64,000 bases of DNA from Candidatus Thiomargarita nelsonii (GCA_000785145.2 JSZA02000003.1:1-64000), one strand, 5' to 3'; numbered from the stretch's first letter, positions 1 to 9,144 are shown. Translations and numbers: made by a program. Notes: generated by a model not told the origin, from the sequence alone.

Positions 1-75
1 GGACTCCTATCTTGGGCGCCTCGTCCAAAATAAATTTTGGACTCCTATCTTGGGCGCCTCGTCCAAAATAAATTT
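1..75. repeat. Family A palindromic repeat, two tandem units
   Basis: Two 38-bp units carry halves of the family A core (CCAAGAT..ATCTTGG and CCAAAAT..ATTTTGG arms). The family recurs at more than a dozen places in the window, mostly in gene gaps. The first apparent ATG of the next gene (position 50) lies inside this repeat. Confidence 0.85.
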
Positions 76-106
76 CGAACAATCCAATAAGAATATAGAT
101 AATTAT

Positions 107-1120
107 ATGTTAAATTATGATCCATTAAATCATCCTTTAGAGTTACCCGTCCAAAAAATGTTCGCATCTTGTGTGACTGAGCAGCCACTTTTTTTGCCAC
201 CACGCCAGGGGAGTACGCCGGGGACAACTTTAGCGGGTACCTTTGGTACGGCATTGTGGCCGACAGTTTGTACTAATAGGGGAGTTAAGGTATGTAATAC
301 TTTGCAAGCCGCTGGGAATGCACCTCGTTGTCATAAACCCACTGAATGTGTCTTGCCTTGGTTGTATAAGCCTTATTCTCAAGTACACCATAAAAATTTT
401 GCACGTCCTGTTTTGTTACGATCTATGGAGTTAGAGGGTACAGAGCCCGTCGATATTTTCACTATGGAGGTAACGCTTTGGGGGCGACATGCGATATCCG
501 CTCAGAATGCTGTAAAGGATACGTTGAGTAAAATGGGAGAATTGGGGTTAAATAGCCAAAATGGACAAGTGCGATTTAGTGTGACAAAAATTGAAACGGG
601 CGATATTTTGACTTTAGCAGAGCGTATTGCACATTTGCCGTCACTGCAATCGGTTTTGTTGGAATTTCAAACGCCTTTTTTGCATGGAAAAAAAGCGGGT
701 GAGGGTAAAAAACGTCGGTTTCATACGAGTCAAAACTTACCTATCGTTGAAATGTTGGGTAATGTGGCTTACGAATTGGCGGCGTGGGATATGGAGGATC
801 GTGATTTGGGAGAGAGCTTGGATGCTAAGGCGCGACATAGTTTGGCACGGGATGCGAGGGATGTGGCTTGGGAGGCGGCTGAAGCACTTGTTGTTGTGCG
901 CTCACATTTGTCACCACTGGAAATAGGGGAACGTTATTCACGTCTTACTCAAAAAATAATGTCATTAGAAGGTTTTGTGGGTTTAGCAGAATTAGCGGGA
1001 GATTTAAAAGCGGCTTTGCCTTGGTTGTTGACCTTGTCACTGGCGGGCGGGGGGCAAAAGCGAGCGATGGGTTTTGGAACAGTGCGGATGTGGTTTGAGC
1101 AGAGTTACGGTTCCCAATAA
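107..1120 (+). CDS. Cas6-like RAMP protein (CRISPR pre-crRNA endoribonuclease family)
   Basis: About 337 residues. The N-terminal third has the pattern LxGTFGTALWxTVC, then spaced cysteines and a WLYKP stretch. This resembles the Cas6/PF10040 type that starts with a 'lrGaFG..L' motif and a cysteine cluster. The C-terminus has a glycine-rich loop, LAGGGQKRAMGFG, typical of RAMP/Cas6 proteins, which cut CRISPR transcripts within the repeat. I start at the ATG at 107 because the ATG at 50 lies inside a dispersed repeat and would add 19 residues of repeat-encoded sequence. No other cas gene or CRISPR array lies to its right; the left side is outside the window. Family assignment is by motif only; a different RAMP role is possible. 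Confidence 0.6.
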   Translation: MLNYDPLNHPLELPVQKMFASCVTEQPLFLPPRQGSTPGTTLAGTFGTALWPTVCTNRGVKVCNTLQAAGNAPRCHKPTECVLPWLYKPYSQVHHKNFARPVLLRSMELEGTEPVDIFTMEVTLWGRHAISAQNAVKDTLSKMGELGLNSQNGQVRFSVTKIETGDILTLAERIAHLPSLQSVLLEFQTPFLHGKKAGEGKKRRFHTSQNLPIVEMLGNVAYELAAWDMEDRDLGESLDAKARHSLARDARDVAWEAAEALVVVRSHLSPLEIGERYSRLTQKIMSLEGFVGLAELAGDLKAALPWLLTLSLAGGGQKRAMGFGTVRMWFEQSYGSQ

Positions 1121-1128
1121 TCTAGTAC

Positions 1129-1228
1129 TGTAGGGTGGGTAGAGCGTAAGCGATACGAAGTGGCGGGACGCCCAACCCACCATTTTCGTCGAGTTGGTGG
1201 GTTTCGCTATCGCTCTACCCACCCTACA
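1129..1228. repeat. MITE-like inverted repeat, TGTAGGGTGGGT family
   Basis: A 100-bp element with terminal inverted repeats of about 18 bp (TGTAGGGTGGGTAGAGCG and its complement). It lies between the converging cas6-like and pckA genes. Related elements are at 20003-20088, 43110-43190 and 54778-54799. Confidence 0.85.
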
Positions 1229-1243
1229 TGACTAGCAAAAGTG

Positions 1244-2848
1244 TTAAGCTGATGGACCAGCTGCCAATATTTCTGGCGTAGTTTGCTCAGCGTACTGTTT
1301 AAAGTTATTAGCAAACATCCCCGCAAGTTTTTGAGCCTGAGCGTCATAGTCCGCAGGATTGGGCCAAGTATTGCGAGTGTTCAATATTTCGTCTGGGACA
1401 CCGGGGCAATGTTTTGGTATTTGCAATCCAAAAAATGGCTCCGTCTCCAGCGGTACATCCTTTAATGCGCCATCCAATACCGCATTGACCATTGCACGGG
1501 TGTGGGCAATTTTAATCCGTTTTCCAACGCCGTAGGGTCCGCCACTCCAGCCAGTATTGATCAGCCAAGTGTCAGCGTTATGAGTGTCCAGTTTATTGCC
1601 TAATAATTCGGCATAGCGTTCTGGATGCCGTGGCATAAACGGGGCACCATAACAGGCGCTGAAATTGGGCTGTGGTTCAGTGACACCTCTTTCTGTACCC
1701 GCCACTTTGGCAGTATAACCAGACAAGAAATGGTACATTGCCTGCGCCTTAGTCAGTTTAGCAATGGGGGGGAGTACGCCAAAAGCGTCGGCAGAGAGGA
1801 ATATCACATTTGTGGGGTGTGCGCCCATTCCGGTGCGAGTTGCATTGGGTATATAGGAAATGGGATAGGAGCCGCGTGTATTTTCTGTAAATGTGGCATC
1901 CATTAAGTCAACACGGCGAGTGCTGGCATCTAGTGCGACGTTTTCTAATATTGTACCAAAGCGGCGTGTTGTCTCAAAAATTTCTGGCTCTGCCTCTGGG
2001 GAGAGCTTAATGAGTTTGGCATAGCAGCCACCTTCAAAGTTAAAAATGCCGTCTTCATCCCAGCCGTGTTCGTCGTCCCCGATCAGGGTTTTAGAGGCAT
2101 CAGCAGAAAGCGTGGTTTTTCCTGTACCACTCAGCCCAAAAAACAGAGCAGTATTACCATCACGACCAATATTGGCTGAGCAGTGCATGGGTAGTACATC
2201 TTTTTGTGGCATCAGGTAGTTCATCACGCTAAAAATCGACTTTTTGATTTCTCCCCCATAGCTGCTGCCACCGATCAGTACCAACTTTTTGGCAAAGTTG
2301 ACAATAATAAAAGTCTCCGAATTTGTCCCATGCTGCGCTGGATTGGCGTGGCATTTTGGTGCATCAATCACCGTAAATTCAGGGACATGATTGAGCAATT
2401 CTTCAGGCGTTGCTTGAATGAACATGTTGTGGGCAAACAAGCTGTGCCAAGCATTTTGAGTGATAATGCGAATTGGCAGACGATGTTTGGGAGACGCACC
2501 CACAAAGCAGTCTTGTACATAAACATTCTGGGCTTGTAGATGTAAGCCCATCAGGCGGTGGAGAGCATCAAAGCTTTCAGGCATAATGGGGCGGTTGATT
2601 TTGCCCCACCAAATGTCCTTTTCCGTACTGGATTCTTGAACAATAAATTTATCATTAGGCGAGCGGCCTGTGTGATGTGCAGTGCGGACTACCAGTGGTC
2701 CCATGTGGCCTAGAATAGCTTCATGCCGCCGGATCGCTTGCTCATAGAGGGCAGGTGTGTTTAAATTCCAATAGATGTTATTTAGGTTGGATAGCCCATG
2801 ATGCTCTAATCCATAGTTGCTATGTTCATCGCCGCGAAGTAGGCGCAT
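1244..2848 (-). CDS. pckA: Phosphoenolpyruvate carboxykinase (ATP)
   Basis: Converts oxaloacetate and ATP to phosphoenolpyruvate, CO2 and ADP in the cytoplasm, for gluconeogenesis. Full-length family member (534 residues from the chosen start). Visible hallmarks are the RSPNDKF region, the kinase-type P-loop GLSGTGKTTLS, the IGDDEHGWDEDG metal-binding stretch and the C-terminal INTGWSGGPYGVGKR. I choose the ATG at 2848 because an AAGGAG Shine-Dalgarno sits 6 bases upstream; the ATG at 2872 would place that site inside the coding region. The gene converges with the cas6-like gene across a MITE-like element. No operon partner is evident. Confidence 0.97.
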   Translation of the reverse strand: MRLLRGDEHSNYGLEHHGLSNLNNIYWNLNTPALYEQAIRRHEAILGHMGPLVVRTAHHTGRSPNDKFIVQESSTEKDIWWGKINRPIMPESFDALHRLMGLHLQAQNVYVQDCFVGASPKHRLPIRIITQNAWHSLFAHNMFIQATPEELLNHVPEFTVIDAPKCHANPAQHGTNSETFIIVNFAKKLVLIGGSSYGGEIKKSIFSVMNYLMPQKDVLPMHCSANIGRDGNTALFFGLSGTGKTTLSADASKTLIGDDEHGWDEDGIFNFEGGCYAKLIKLSPEAEPEIFETTRRFGTILENVALDASTRRVDLMDATFTENTRGSYPISYIPNATRTGMGAHPTNVIFLSADAFGVLPPIAKLTKAQAMYHFLSGYTAKVAGTERGVTEPQPNFSACYGAPFMPRHPERYAELLGNKLDTHNADTWLINTGWSGGPYGVGKRIKIAHTRAMVNAVLDGALKDVPLETEPFFGLQIPKHCPGVPDEILNTRNTWPNPADYDAQAQKLAGMFANNFKQYAEQTTPEILAAGPSA

Positions 2849-2927
2849 TGGTTTCTCCTTATGTTGTGACATAGTCGTGAAAAATATTCGATTTTTATCC
2901 TATAGCTTTTCAGATAAAGATTTTGCT

Positions 2928-2976
2928 AGGAGTCCAAGATTTATCTTGGGACAGCCAAGATAAATCTTGGACTCCT
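2928..2976. repeat. Family A palindromic repeat (hairpin)
   Basis: Two family A cores face each other (AGGAGTCCAAGATTTATCTT, then its complement) and form a near-perfect 49-bp hairpin upstream of pckA. Confidence 0.85.
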
Positions 2977-3025
2977 ATTTTTTGAAATACTATAGATTTT
3001 ATAGTATTTTTATTTTAATATAATT

Positions 3026-3060
3026 TGTTGTTTCGGGAATTTCGCTGCGCGGATTTCCCG
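3026..3060. repeat. Family B palindromic repeat (TTTCGGGAA ... TTCCCG)
   Basis: Single copy of the second dispersed family, an imperfect palindrome with arms around TTTCGGGAA and TTCCCG and a GC-rich centre. It is followed by a degenerate GCGAAGCTAAAC tail. Tandem arrays of this family are at 4513-4732 and 27020-27447. Confidence 0.8.
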
Positions 3061-3143
3061 CTCCTCTGGTCAGCGAAGCTAAACATCGGAGGTTTGAGCG
3101 ATAAGTTATCTGGATAACTAGAAAAAAAAATAAGGTAGGAAAA

Positions 3144-3608
3144 ATGATGAAATTGATAACGAGTTATTTTTTTATATTATTAATGTTTTGGTACACTGGC
3201 GTTTTTGCCGGTCCAGCGCGACAGATTGAACTGACTGATGGTAGCGTCATTACTGGCGAAATTGTTTCATTTAGTAATGGGATTTATACCATCAAATCAA
3301 ATCACCTTGGTCTCCTCAAAATTGAGGATTCAAAAGTGCGCTCAATTGATTCAGGTTCGCGTGACTCAAACGCTTCTTTCGGCGACTTGCAAGGGCTGCA
3401 AAATCTGATCATGAGTAGCCCTGATATGATGAATACGATCATGTCTTTGCAGGATGATCCTGATTTTCAGGCGGCTTTGCAAAATCCAGAGGTGATGAGG
3501 GCGGTGACTTCTGGAGATGTGAATGCGCTTCTTTCTAATCCTTTGTTTATGAAATTGATTGAAAATCCAAGGATGAAGGAAATTGTTCAAGAAGTTGAAC
3601 GGAGATAA
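3144..3608 (+). CDS. Secreted protein with STI1-like C-terminal repeats
   Basis: 154 residues. The N-terminus (about 1-22) is a signal peptide ending near FAG. Residues about 27-65 form a small beta-rich segment (ELTDGSVITGEIVSF) of the kind seen in periplasmic SH3-like modules. Residues about 85-154 resemble the STI1/DP helical repeat of co-chaperones: MMNTIMSLQDDPDFQAALQ followed by NPEV and NPLF repeats. AAGGTAGG lies just upstream of the paired ATGs, supporting this start. It is 46 bases from rsmA and may be co-transcribed. Function is unknown; a chaperone-like periplasmic role is a guess from the repeat. Confidence 0.7.
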   Translation: MMKLITSYFFILLMFWYTGVFAGPARQIELTDGSVITGEIVSFSNGIYTIKSNHLGLLKIEDSKVRSIDSGSRDSNASFGDLQGLQNLIMSSPDMMNTIMSLQDDPDFQAALQNPEVMRAVTSGDVNALLSNPLFMKLIENPRMKEIVQEVERR

Positions 3609-3616
3609 GTTTTGAA

Positions 3617-3640
3617 AGGAGTCCAATATTTATCTTGGAC
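3617..3640. repeat. Family A repeat, single core
   Basis: AGGAGTCCAATATTTATCTT variant of the core, in the 46-bp gap before rsmA. Confidence 0.75.
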
Positions 3641-3654
3641 TTACATTAAAATTC

Positions 3655-4428
3655 ATGAAAATTCACCGTAAACGATTTGGTCAACATTTTCTCCATGATA
3701 CTCAGATCATTCAAGACATTGTTGCCGCTATTGCGCCGCATCCGCAGGAACATTTGGTCGAAATTGGCCCTGGCAAGGGTGCTTTGACGCTACCGTTGCT
3801 TGAATCGGGTTGTCAATTAGATGTTATAGAACTTGATCGTGATTTGATTGAGTGGCTAAAAAAAACCGCCAAAAATCAAAATTTACGCATTTATAATGCT
3901 GATGCTTTAAAATTTGATTTTAAAACTTTGTTGATAGATAAACGGCGGATAGTCGGTAATTTGCCCTATAATATTTCCACCCCTTTATTGTTTCATTTGC
4001 TTAATTATGCCAGCAACATTGAAGAGATGACTTTTATGCTGCAAAAAGAAGTCGTTGATCGTATGATTGCGGTTCCCTGCACGCATGATTATGGACGTTT
4101 GTCTGTGATGTTGCAATATTATTGTCAGATAGAAAAATTATTTGATGTCAGCCCAGCAGCTTTTTATCCGCCGCCGAAAGTGGAATCGAGTGTTGTGCAA
4201 TTGAGGCCTTTTTTGAGTCCGCCCGTTTTGGTGAAGAATCGAGAACATTTTGCGAAGATTGTGGCATTGGCTTTTTCGCAGCGGCGTAAGATGTTACGTA
4301 ATACTTTGAAAAAAGTATTTGATGCTAAGGATATAGAAGCGGCAGGTATTGATCCAATGGCGCGTGCTGAGACGTTGAGACTTGAGGATTTTGCACGGCT
4401 TGCTGATAACTACAGGGATTATATTTAA
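3655..4428 (+). CDS. rsmA: 16S rRNA dimethyladenosine transferase
   Basis: SAM-dependent enzyme that dimethylates two adjacent adenosines near the 3' end of 16S rRNA during small-subunit maturation. 257 residues, normal length. The start FGQHFLHDTQIIQDIV, the SAM loop VEIGPGKGALT, the acidic VIELDRD and the catalytic NLPYNIST motif are all present, and the C-terminal helical domain (AFSQRRKMLRNTLKKVF) is complete. No clear Shine-Dalgarno; a family A repeat occupies the upstream gap. The usual pdxA/apaG neighbours are absent here. Confidence 0.97.
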   Translation: MKIHRKRFGQHFLHDTQIIQDIVAAIAPHPQEHLVEIGPGKGALTLPLLESGCQLDVIELDRDLIEWLKKTAKNQNLRIYNADALKFDFKTLLIDKRRIVGNLPYNISTPLLFHLLNYASNIEEMTFMLQKEVVDRMIAVPCTHDYGRLSVMLQYYCQIEKLFDVSPAAFYPPPKVESSVVQLRPFLSPPVLVKNREHFAKIVALAFSQRRKMLRNTLKKVFDAKDIEAAGIDPMARAETLRLEDFARLADNYRDYI

Positions 4429-4470
4429 GAAAGGATAAGTCAAAACAAAAATAATGTAATGATATTATGA

Positions 4471-4504
4471 AGTTTCGGGAAATCGTGCCTCATTCCCGAA
4501 ACAA
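4471..4504. repeat. Family B palindrome, 'CGTGCCTC' loop type
   Basis: GTTTCGGGAAATCGTGCCTC then ATTCCCGAAAC. A near-identical copy is at 32436-32472. It precedes the 44-bp array. Confidence 0.8.
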
Positions 4505-4512
4505 CGGCTCTA

Positions 4513-4811
4513 TTATCAGTTGTTTCGGGAATGGAGCGGAGCGGATTTCCCGAAACTTATCAGTTGTTTCGGGAATGGAGCGGAGCGGATTTCTCGAAAC
4601 TTATCAGTTGTTTCGGGAATGGAGCGGAGCGGATTTCTCGAAACTTATCAGTTGTTTCGGGAATGGAGCGGAGCGGATTTCCCGAAACTTATCAGTTGTT
4701 TCGGGAATGGAGCGGAGCGGATTTCCCGAAACTTATCAGTTGTTTAGCTACGCTGACTTCGTATAGTTCATTACGCGGATTTCCCGCAACGAAGATCGCT
4801 ACGCTAAACTT
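4513..4811. repeat. Five-unit 44-bp tandem array of family B palindromes
   Basis: Units begin at 4513, 4557, 4601, 4645 and 4689 and end at 4732, with exact 44-bp spacing. A degenerate tail runs to about 4811. Each unit is a palindrome (GTTTCGGGAATGGAGCGGAG to CCCGAAAC) plus the linker TTATCAGTT. Units differ only by TTCCCG/TTCTCG. No stop codon occurs in any of the three forward frames, so long ORFs read through it. These are not credible genes. Confidence 0.92.
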
Positions 4812-4832
4812 ATCATATAAGCACGAAAACCC

Positions 4833-7118
4833 ATGAAAAAATCGCCCATATTATTGATAATATTATTGTTCACCATACCCGCCGCGCAAAGTGATGAAAA
4901 ATCCGCCGCGCTGGCTGCAAAAGGGCCAAATTATCAGCCCAGAACTGAGCATCTACTCAGCAACGGTCAACCTAAATTCACCAATCGGCTGATCTTAGAA
5001 AATTCCCCCTATCTCCTACAACACGCACATAATCCCGTCGATTGGTATGCTTGGGGACATGAAGCCTTTGAAAAAGCCCGTCGGGAAAATAAACCAATTT
5101 TTCTCTCGATTGGCTATTCCACTTGTCACTGGTGTCACGTCATGGAGCGGGAAAGTTTTGAGAATATCGCCATCGCTCGCCTGATGAATGAACATTTTGT
5201 CTGTATCAAAGTGGATCGAGAACGGCATCCTGAAGTTGATAAAGTTTATATGACAGCGGTGATGATGATAGCGAAGCACGGCGGTTGGCCGATGTCCAGT
5301 TTTTTGACACCCGATGGCAAACCATTTTGGGGCGGTACTTATTTTAGACCTGATACATTCACAAGTTTGCTCAAACAAGTTGCCCAGTTATGGCAACAAG
5401 ATCGTCCCAAACTCATCGCGCAAGCTAACAATATTACGAATGCCGTGCGCCAACTAACCGCTGCCAGCGGCAAGGCGCGTGAAGTAGGCGAAAATGCTAT
5501 CGAGCAAGCAATCATCAATATCTTAGCAAGACACGATGATTTTCTAGGGGGATTTAGTAGTGCGCCGAAATTTCCCAATGAAAATTTACTCCTATTGCTA
5601 CTCGAATCCGCCCAGCGTGGCAACAAACAAGCCCTGGCGGCGGCTGAAAAAACTCTGATGGCAATGGCACAAGGCGGTATTTATGACCAAATAGGCGGCG
5701 GCTTTCATCGCTACGCCACCGATGATCATTGGCTCACGCCTCATTTTGAAAAAATGCTCTATAATCAAGCCCATCTCGCACGCGCCTATGTGATCGCTTA
5801 TCAATTGACGGGCAAAGCTATCTACGCCACTGTTGCCAGACAAACATTGGATTATGTGCTACGAGAAATGACTTCAGATCAAGGCGGATTTTATTCGGCA
5901 ACGGATGCTGATAGCGAAGGAGAAGAAGGGCTATTTTTTCTCTGGACACCAGCACAGATACGCGCTGTACTCAATAAAAAAGAGACTCAATTAGCATTGA
6001 GCCTTTATGATGTGACTGAGGCTGGCAATTTTGAGGGTAAAAATATCCTCTCTTTGCCAGTTTCCTTGGAAAAGTATGCAAAAAAACACGCGATACCAGT
6101 GGCAGAATTGAACAAAAAAGTTGAATTGATTAGAAAAAAATTGCGCCGTGCTAGAGATAAGCGCGAACCGCCCTTGCGTGATGATAAAATTATCACGGCT
6201 TGGAATGGCATGATGATAACGACGCTGGCTCAGGCGGCAGACATTTTAGAGGCGCCGCGTTATTTAGTGGCAGCGCAAACTGCGGCAAACTTGATTTGGT
6301 CAAAACTCAAAAAGGGACAAGGAGAATTGTGGCGCGTCTATTTGCATGGCAATGCCTCGATTTCTGCTCATCAAAATGATTATGCTTATTTTGCTGAAGC
6401 ACTACTCACACTTTATGATACCAGCGGAGAAAGGGCTTGGCTAAAAAGAGCCAAAGAAATAGTCGAAGGGATGTTGACACATTTTTGGGATAAAGAGCAG
6501 ACTGGATTTTTTATGAATCGGGCAGACAATACGCTGCTAATTGTTCGACCCAAAAGTCCCGCAGATAGTGCGATTCCGTCGGGCAACGCTGTGGCGGTTC
6601 GCGTTTTAGCCATGTTAGCCACTCGCACGGGAGAACCGGGTTATGGTGACAAAGCCAATGCTACCCTAAATGCTTTTTCTGAGGCGATTACAAGATACCC
6701 CAGCCGTTATGCCTATATGTTACTGGCGGCAGATGAGTTACTCCACGGCGAACTTGGAATGCGACGATATGGGGCGCGTGGTGCGGTGAAGGCGATGGCA
6801 AAATTGGAGAACAATTGGATTGTGGTAGAACTCAATATGCGTGAAGGCTGGCATATTAACGCCCATCAACCGCTCCAAAAAAATTTGATTGCCACTCGCC
6901 TAGATGGTGAACAACTGGGGCAAGTTTTTTATCCAAAACCCGACTATCTCCGGCTATCATTTCAGCAAAGCACTTTAGCACTTTATCAGGGAAAAGTGCG
7001 CTTGCGTGGAAAATTGCTCTCGCAAAAGCCCGGGGCGTTATCAGTCAAAGTCCAATTTCAGGCTTGCGATGATAAAAGGTGTTTGCCGCCGGAGGAGATG
7101 GTTTTTAATGTGCGTTAG
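4833..7118 (+). CDS. Secreted YyaL/DUF255 thioredoxin-fold protein with C-terminal DsbD-alpha-like domain
   Basis: 761 residues. Signal peptide at 1-20, then a thioredoxin-like DUF255 domain with CHWC at 98-101 ([15 protein letters not shown]). Next comes the long alpha/alpha-toroid typical of YyaL/SPATA20 proteins (motifs [48 protein letters not shown]). Residues about 650-761 look like the N-terminal DsbD domain, ending [13 protein letters not shown] with a cysteine pair. YyaL homologues are usually cytoplasmic; the signal peptide and DsbD module suggest periplasmic thiol redox work (inference). The start follows directly on the 44-bp array. No operon partner is evident. Confidence 0.85.
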   Translation: MKKSPILLIILLFTIPAAQSDEKSAALAAKGPNYQPRTEHLLSNGQPKFTNRLILENSPYLLQHAHNPVDWYAWGHEAFEKARRENKPIFLSIGYSTCHWCHVMERESFENIAIARLMNEHFVCIKVDRERHPEVDKVYMTAVMMIAKHGGWPMSSFLTPDGKPFWGGTYFRPDTFTSLLKQVAQLWQQDRPKLIAQANNITNAVRQLTAASGKAREVGENAIEQAIINILARHDDFLGGFSSAPKFPNENLLLLLLESAQRGNKQALAAAEKTLMAMAQGGIYDQIGGGFHRYATDDHWLTPHFEKMLYNQAHLARAYVIAYQLTGKAIYATVARQTLDYVLREMTSDQGGFYSATDADSEGEEGLFFLWTPAQIRAVLNKKETQLALSLYDVTEAGNFEGKNILSLPVSLEKYAKKHAIPVAELNKKVELIRKKLRRARDKREPPLRDDKIITAWNGMMITTLAQAADILEAPRYLVAAQTAANLIWSKLKKGQGELWRVYLHGNASISAHQNDYAYFAEALLTLYDTSGERAWLKRAKEIVEGMLTHFWDKEQTGFFMNRADNTLLIVRPKSPADSAIPSGNAVAVRVLAMLATRTGEPGYGDKANATLNAFSEAITRYPSRYAYMLLAADELLHGELGMRRYGARGAVKAMAKLENNWIVVELNMREGWHINAHQPLQKNLIATRLDGEQLGQVFYPKPDYLRLSFQQSTLALYQGKVRLRGKLLSQKPGALSVKVQFQACDDKRCLPPEEMVFNVR

Positions 7119-7147
7119 CAGCCCGATGTCTGGGCGCGAATTTTTGG

Positions 7148-7199
7148 TTTCGGGAACTCGCTCTGCGATTTCCCGCAACGAAGTAAGCGTAGCTAAATA
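7148..7199. repeat. Family B repeat, degenerate copy
   Basis: TTTCGGGAACTCGCTCTGCG then ATTTCCCGCAACGAAG and a GTAGCTAA tail, just after the YyaL-like gene. Confidence 0.75.
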
Positions 7200-7347
7200 G
7201 AATTGCTGATTTTTTTATTGACAAATTCTTTTGGATGTGCCGATAATACTTCGCGGTTTTATCAAATGTCTGCGTTTTTTCATCCTGAATGTGCTAGAGG
7301 TATATCCTTACTTTCAGTTATAACATTTAATTTTGTGTTGACCATTT

Positions 7348-7701
7348 ATGCGAATCATTACAGCAAAACGCATTACAGAAGCAATGCTCACCCATCCTCA
7401 ATGGAAAATCGGATTGAAACTTTGGTTAGATACGTTCAACAATAAAAGTATTCATTTTGAATCCGCTATGCAAATTAGAAATGTATGGAAAAATACCAGT
7501 GGTTGGAATGTTGACCGTATCCCGGCAAATAAACTTAAGCCAGAAAGTCAAAAAGGGCCATTAGATATATACATTTTTGATGTCCACAAAAACCAATGTC
7601 GTATTGTAGTATGGGCAAGTCCTAAAGCTCATTGTTTCTTTATTAAAGCGGTTTATTCTCATGCAGAATATGACAAATGGTGGAAAAAACAGATAAAATA
7701 G
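7348..7701 (+). CDS. higB: HigB-like mRNA interferase toxin
   Basis: 117 residues with the HigB (RelE-superfamily) layout: MRIITAKRITEAMLTHPQW at the start, a central SAMQIRNVWKN helix, a beta-rich core (YIFDVHKNQCRIVVW) and the C-terminal FIKAVYSHAEYDKW. This corresponds to the THAEYDKW end of characterised HigB proteins, which cut mRNA on the ribosome. It lies 12 bases upstream of a HigA-type antitoxin, the usual toxin-first order. Shorter ORFs in another frame upstream are not supported. Confidence 0.88.
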   Translation: MRIITAKRITEAMLTHPQWKIGLKLWLDTFNNKSIHFESAMQIRNVWKNTSGWNVDRIPANKLKPESQKGPLDIYIFDVHKNQCRIVVWASPKAHCFFIKAVYSHAEYDKWWKKQIK

Positions 7702-7713
7702 AGAGAAATCCTT

Positions 7714-8178
7714 ATGAATTTACACAACACCAATACAAAAACAAACAGAATATTTCATAATGATTTAGCTAAAATATTTTTGCAATTTGAACCCATAACC
7801 GAAGATTTAACCCAATTATTACTGGCTTGTTATAGCCCGATATCTTCAGATATTGAATTAGAAGATAGGATGAAAATATTAGATGAATTGTTTGGTTATG
7901 CCAAAACAGAAGATGATTTACCAGCATTATTTGCCCATATGATTACAGATCGCGTGTATGAATATGAACAAAAACATCTGGAGATTCCGAGTGTTAAACC
8001 CAGTGAAGCCTTAGCATTTTTTATGCAGGAGCGTGAGATTAAACCAAAAGATTTATCTGAAATTGCCCCACAAAATGTCACTTCTGAAATCTTAAATGAT
8101 AAACGCAAAATGACAGTAGAACAAATCAAAGGTTTTGCCAAATTTTTTGGTGTGCCTGAAACTACCTTTTTAGGATGA
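7714..8178 (+). CDS. higA: HigA-like antitoxin with C-terminal HTH
   Basis: 154 residues. The C-terminal 60 (VKPSEALAFFMQEREIKPKD to FFGVPETTFLG) form a Cro/C1-type helix-turn-helix, as in HigA. The N-terminal half is acidic and helical and probably binds the toxin. It follows higB by 12 bases with a GAGAGAAAT-type ribosome site. Expected to neutralise HigB and repress the pair's promoter (family knowledge). Confidence 0.85.
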   Translation: MNLHNTNTKTNRIFHNDLAKIFLQFEPITEDLTQLLLACYSPISSDIELEDRMKILDELFGYAKTEDDLPALFAHMITDRVYEYEQKHLEIPSVKPSEALAFFMQEREIKPKDLSEIAPQNVTSEILNDKRKMTVEQIKGFAKFFGVPETTFLG

Positions 8179-8206
8179 TAATAGATAACTAACTGCTCCG
8201 CTCAAG

Positions 8207-8332
8207 ATGATTATATGCGATAATGGCAGGCACTCTCAAGTGGCGGAGCATGAGGACATACATAGTCAGCGCATACCTGAAGATACAGGCAAAGTTTTTT
8301 CAATTTTACTGGGTATTTTAGGACAAGGATAA
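8207..8332 (+). pseudogene. Short ORF, possible C-terminal gene remnant
   Basis: A 41-codon ORF (ending TGKVFSILLGILGQG) in the 300-bp gap between higA and the tRNA. No ribosome site, and I do not recognise the sequence. It reads like the tail of a lost gene. Weak. Confidence 0.25.
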
Positions 8333-8344
8333 CGTGGTATTTGT

Positions 8345-8376
8345 ATCGGGCAACCATAAAGAATTGCCCCTACAAA
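8345..8376. repeat. Family D repeat half (GGGCAACC..GCCCC)
   Basis: GTATCGGGCAACCATAAAGA then ATTGCCCCTAC. It matches one arm of the longer MITE at 16222-16326. Confidence 0.75.
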
Positions 8377-8484
8377 TTAAAAAAATTAAAAATAAATTTG
8401 AATCTTGCGTAAAAATATGTTTTAATAGCGCTCCAAAAATGACAACCCGATAAATCTGTTGTTACTGATAACTGATAACTGATA

Positions 8485-8560
8485 GCTCCCTTCGTCTAGT
8501 GGCCTAGGACGCCGCCCTCTCACGGCGTAAACAGGGGTTCGAGTCCCCTAGGGAGCGCCA
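8485..8560 (+). tRNA. tRNA-Glu (anticodon CTC), CCA encoded
   Basis: 76 nt. The acceptor stem GCTCCCT/AGGGAGC pairs fully, with discriminator G and encoded CCA. The D-arm TCGTCTAGTGGCCTAGGA and T-arm AGGGG-TTCGAGT-CCCCT match bacterial tRNA-Glu. The anticodon loop is CTCTCAC with anticodon CTC (reads GAG). Position 27 is C and 43 is T, so the first anticodon-stem pair is a mismatch in the standard fold. A shifted pairing ACGCCG/CGGCGT is perfect instead. Confidence 0.95.
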
Positions 8561-8604
8561 TTTTCCTTTTAAATTCAAACAAATAGTTGACTTTTTCCCC
8601 CGTT

Positions 8605-9144
8605 ATGAAATTTTGTAGCCATTGTGGATCGGCACACTTAGTGCGTAAAGTGCCAGAGGGGGATAATTTACCACGCTTTGTGTGTGAAGACTGTCACACT
8701 ATCCATTATCAAAATCCTAAAGTCGTCACCGGTTGTCTGCCTGTCTGGGAAGACAAAATTCTCCTGTGTAAACGCGCCATTGAGCCACGCTATGGTTTAT
8801 GGACATTGCCGGCTGGATTTATGGAAAATAATGAGACGCTTGAGCAGGCGGCAGTCCGCGAAACTTGGGAAGAAGCGACTGCAACTCTGGAGCAACTCAG
8901 TTTATATAGTGTGCTCAGTTTGCCCCATATTAGTCAAGTGTATATGATGTTTCGCGCCCAGTTGCGTGATTTAAGCTTTGCCCCCGGCATCGAAAGTTTG
9001 GATGTACAACTTTTTAGTCAAAATGAAATTCCTTGGGATGATCTTGCTTTTCCAGTGATACGTCGTACTTTAACTCATTTTTTTCAGGATCGTTTGACAG
9101 GCGATTTTCCTGTGCATGTCGGCGATATTCATCGTCCAAGATAA
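8605..9144 (+). CDS. Nudix hydrolase with N-terminal zinc ribbon
   Basis: 179 residues from the ATG at 8605; an in-frame TTG at 8587 is possible but has no better ribosome site. Residues 3-6 (CSHC) and 28-31 (CEDC) form a zinc ribbon as in NudC-like and related Nudix enzymes. The Nudix box is complete: GFMENNETLEQAAVRETWEE. It probably hydrolyses an ADP-ribose-, FAD- or NAD-type dinucleotide; the substrate cannot be fixed from sequence. The last codons and the TAA stop fall inside a family A repeat (CCAAGATAAATCTTGG), so the C-terminal RPR is repeat-encoded. Confidence 0.9.
   Translation: MKFCSHCGSAHLVRKVPEGDNLPRFVCEDCHTIHYQNPKVVTGCLPVWEDKILLCKRAIEPRYGLWTLPAGFMENNETLEQAAVRETWEEATATLEQLSLYSVLSLPHISQVYMMFRAQLRDLSFAPGIESLDVQLFSQNEIPWDDLAFPVIRRTLTHFFQDRLTGDFPVHVGDIHRPR

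Noticed and set aside
4467..4836. Three long overlapping forward ORFs of 75-101 codons
   Set aside because: They are products of the 44-bp tandem repeat, which lacks stops in every forward frame; no ribosome sites or independent protein features.
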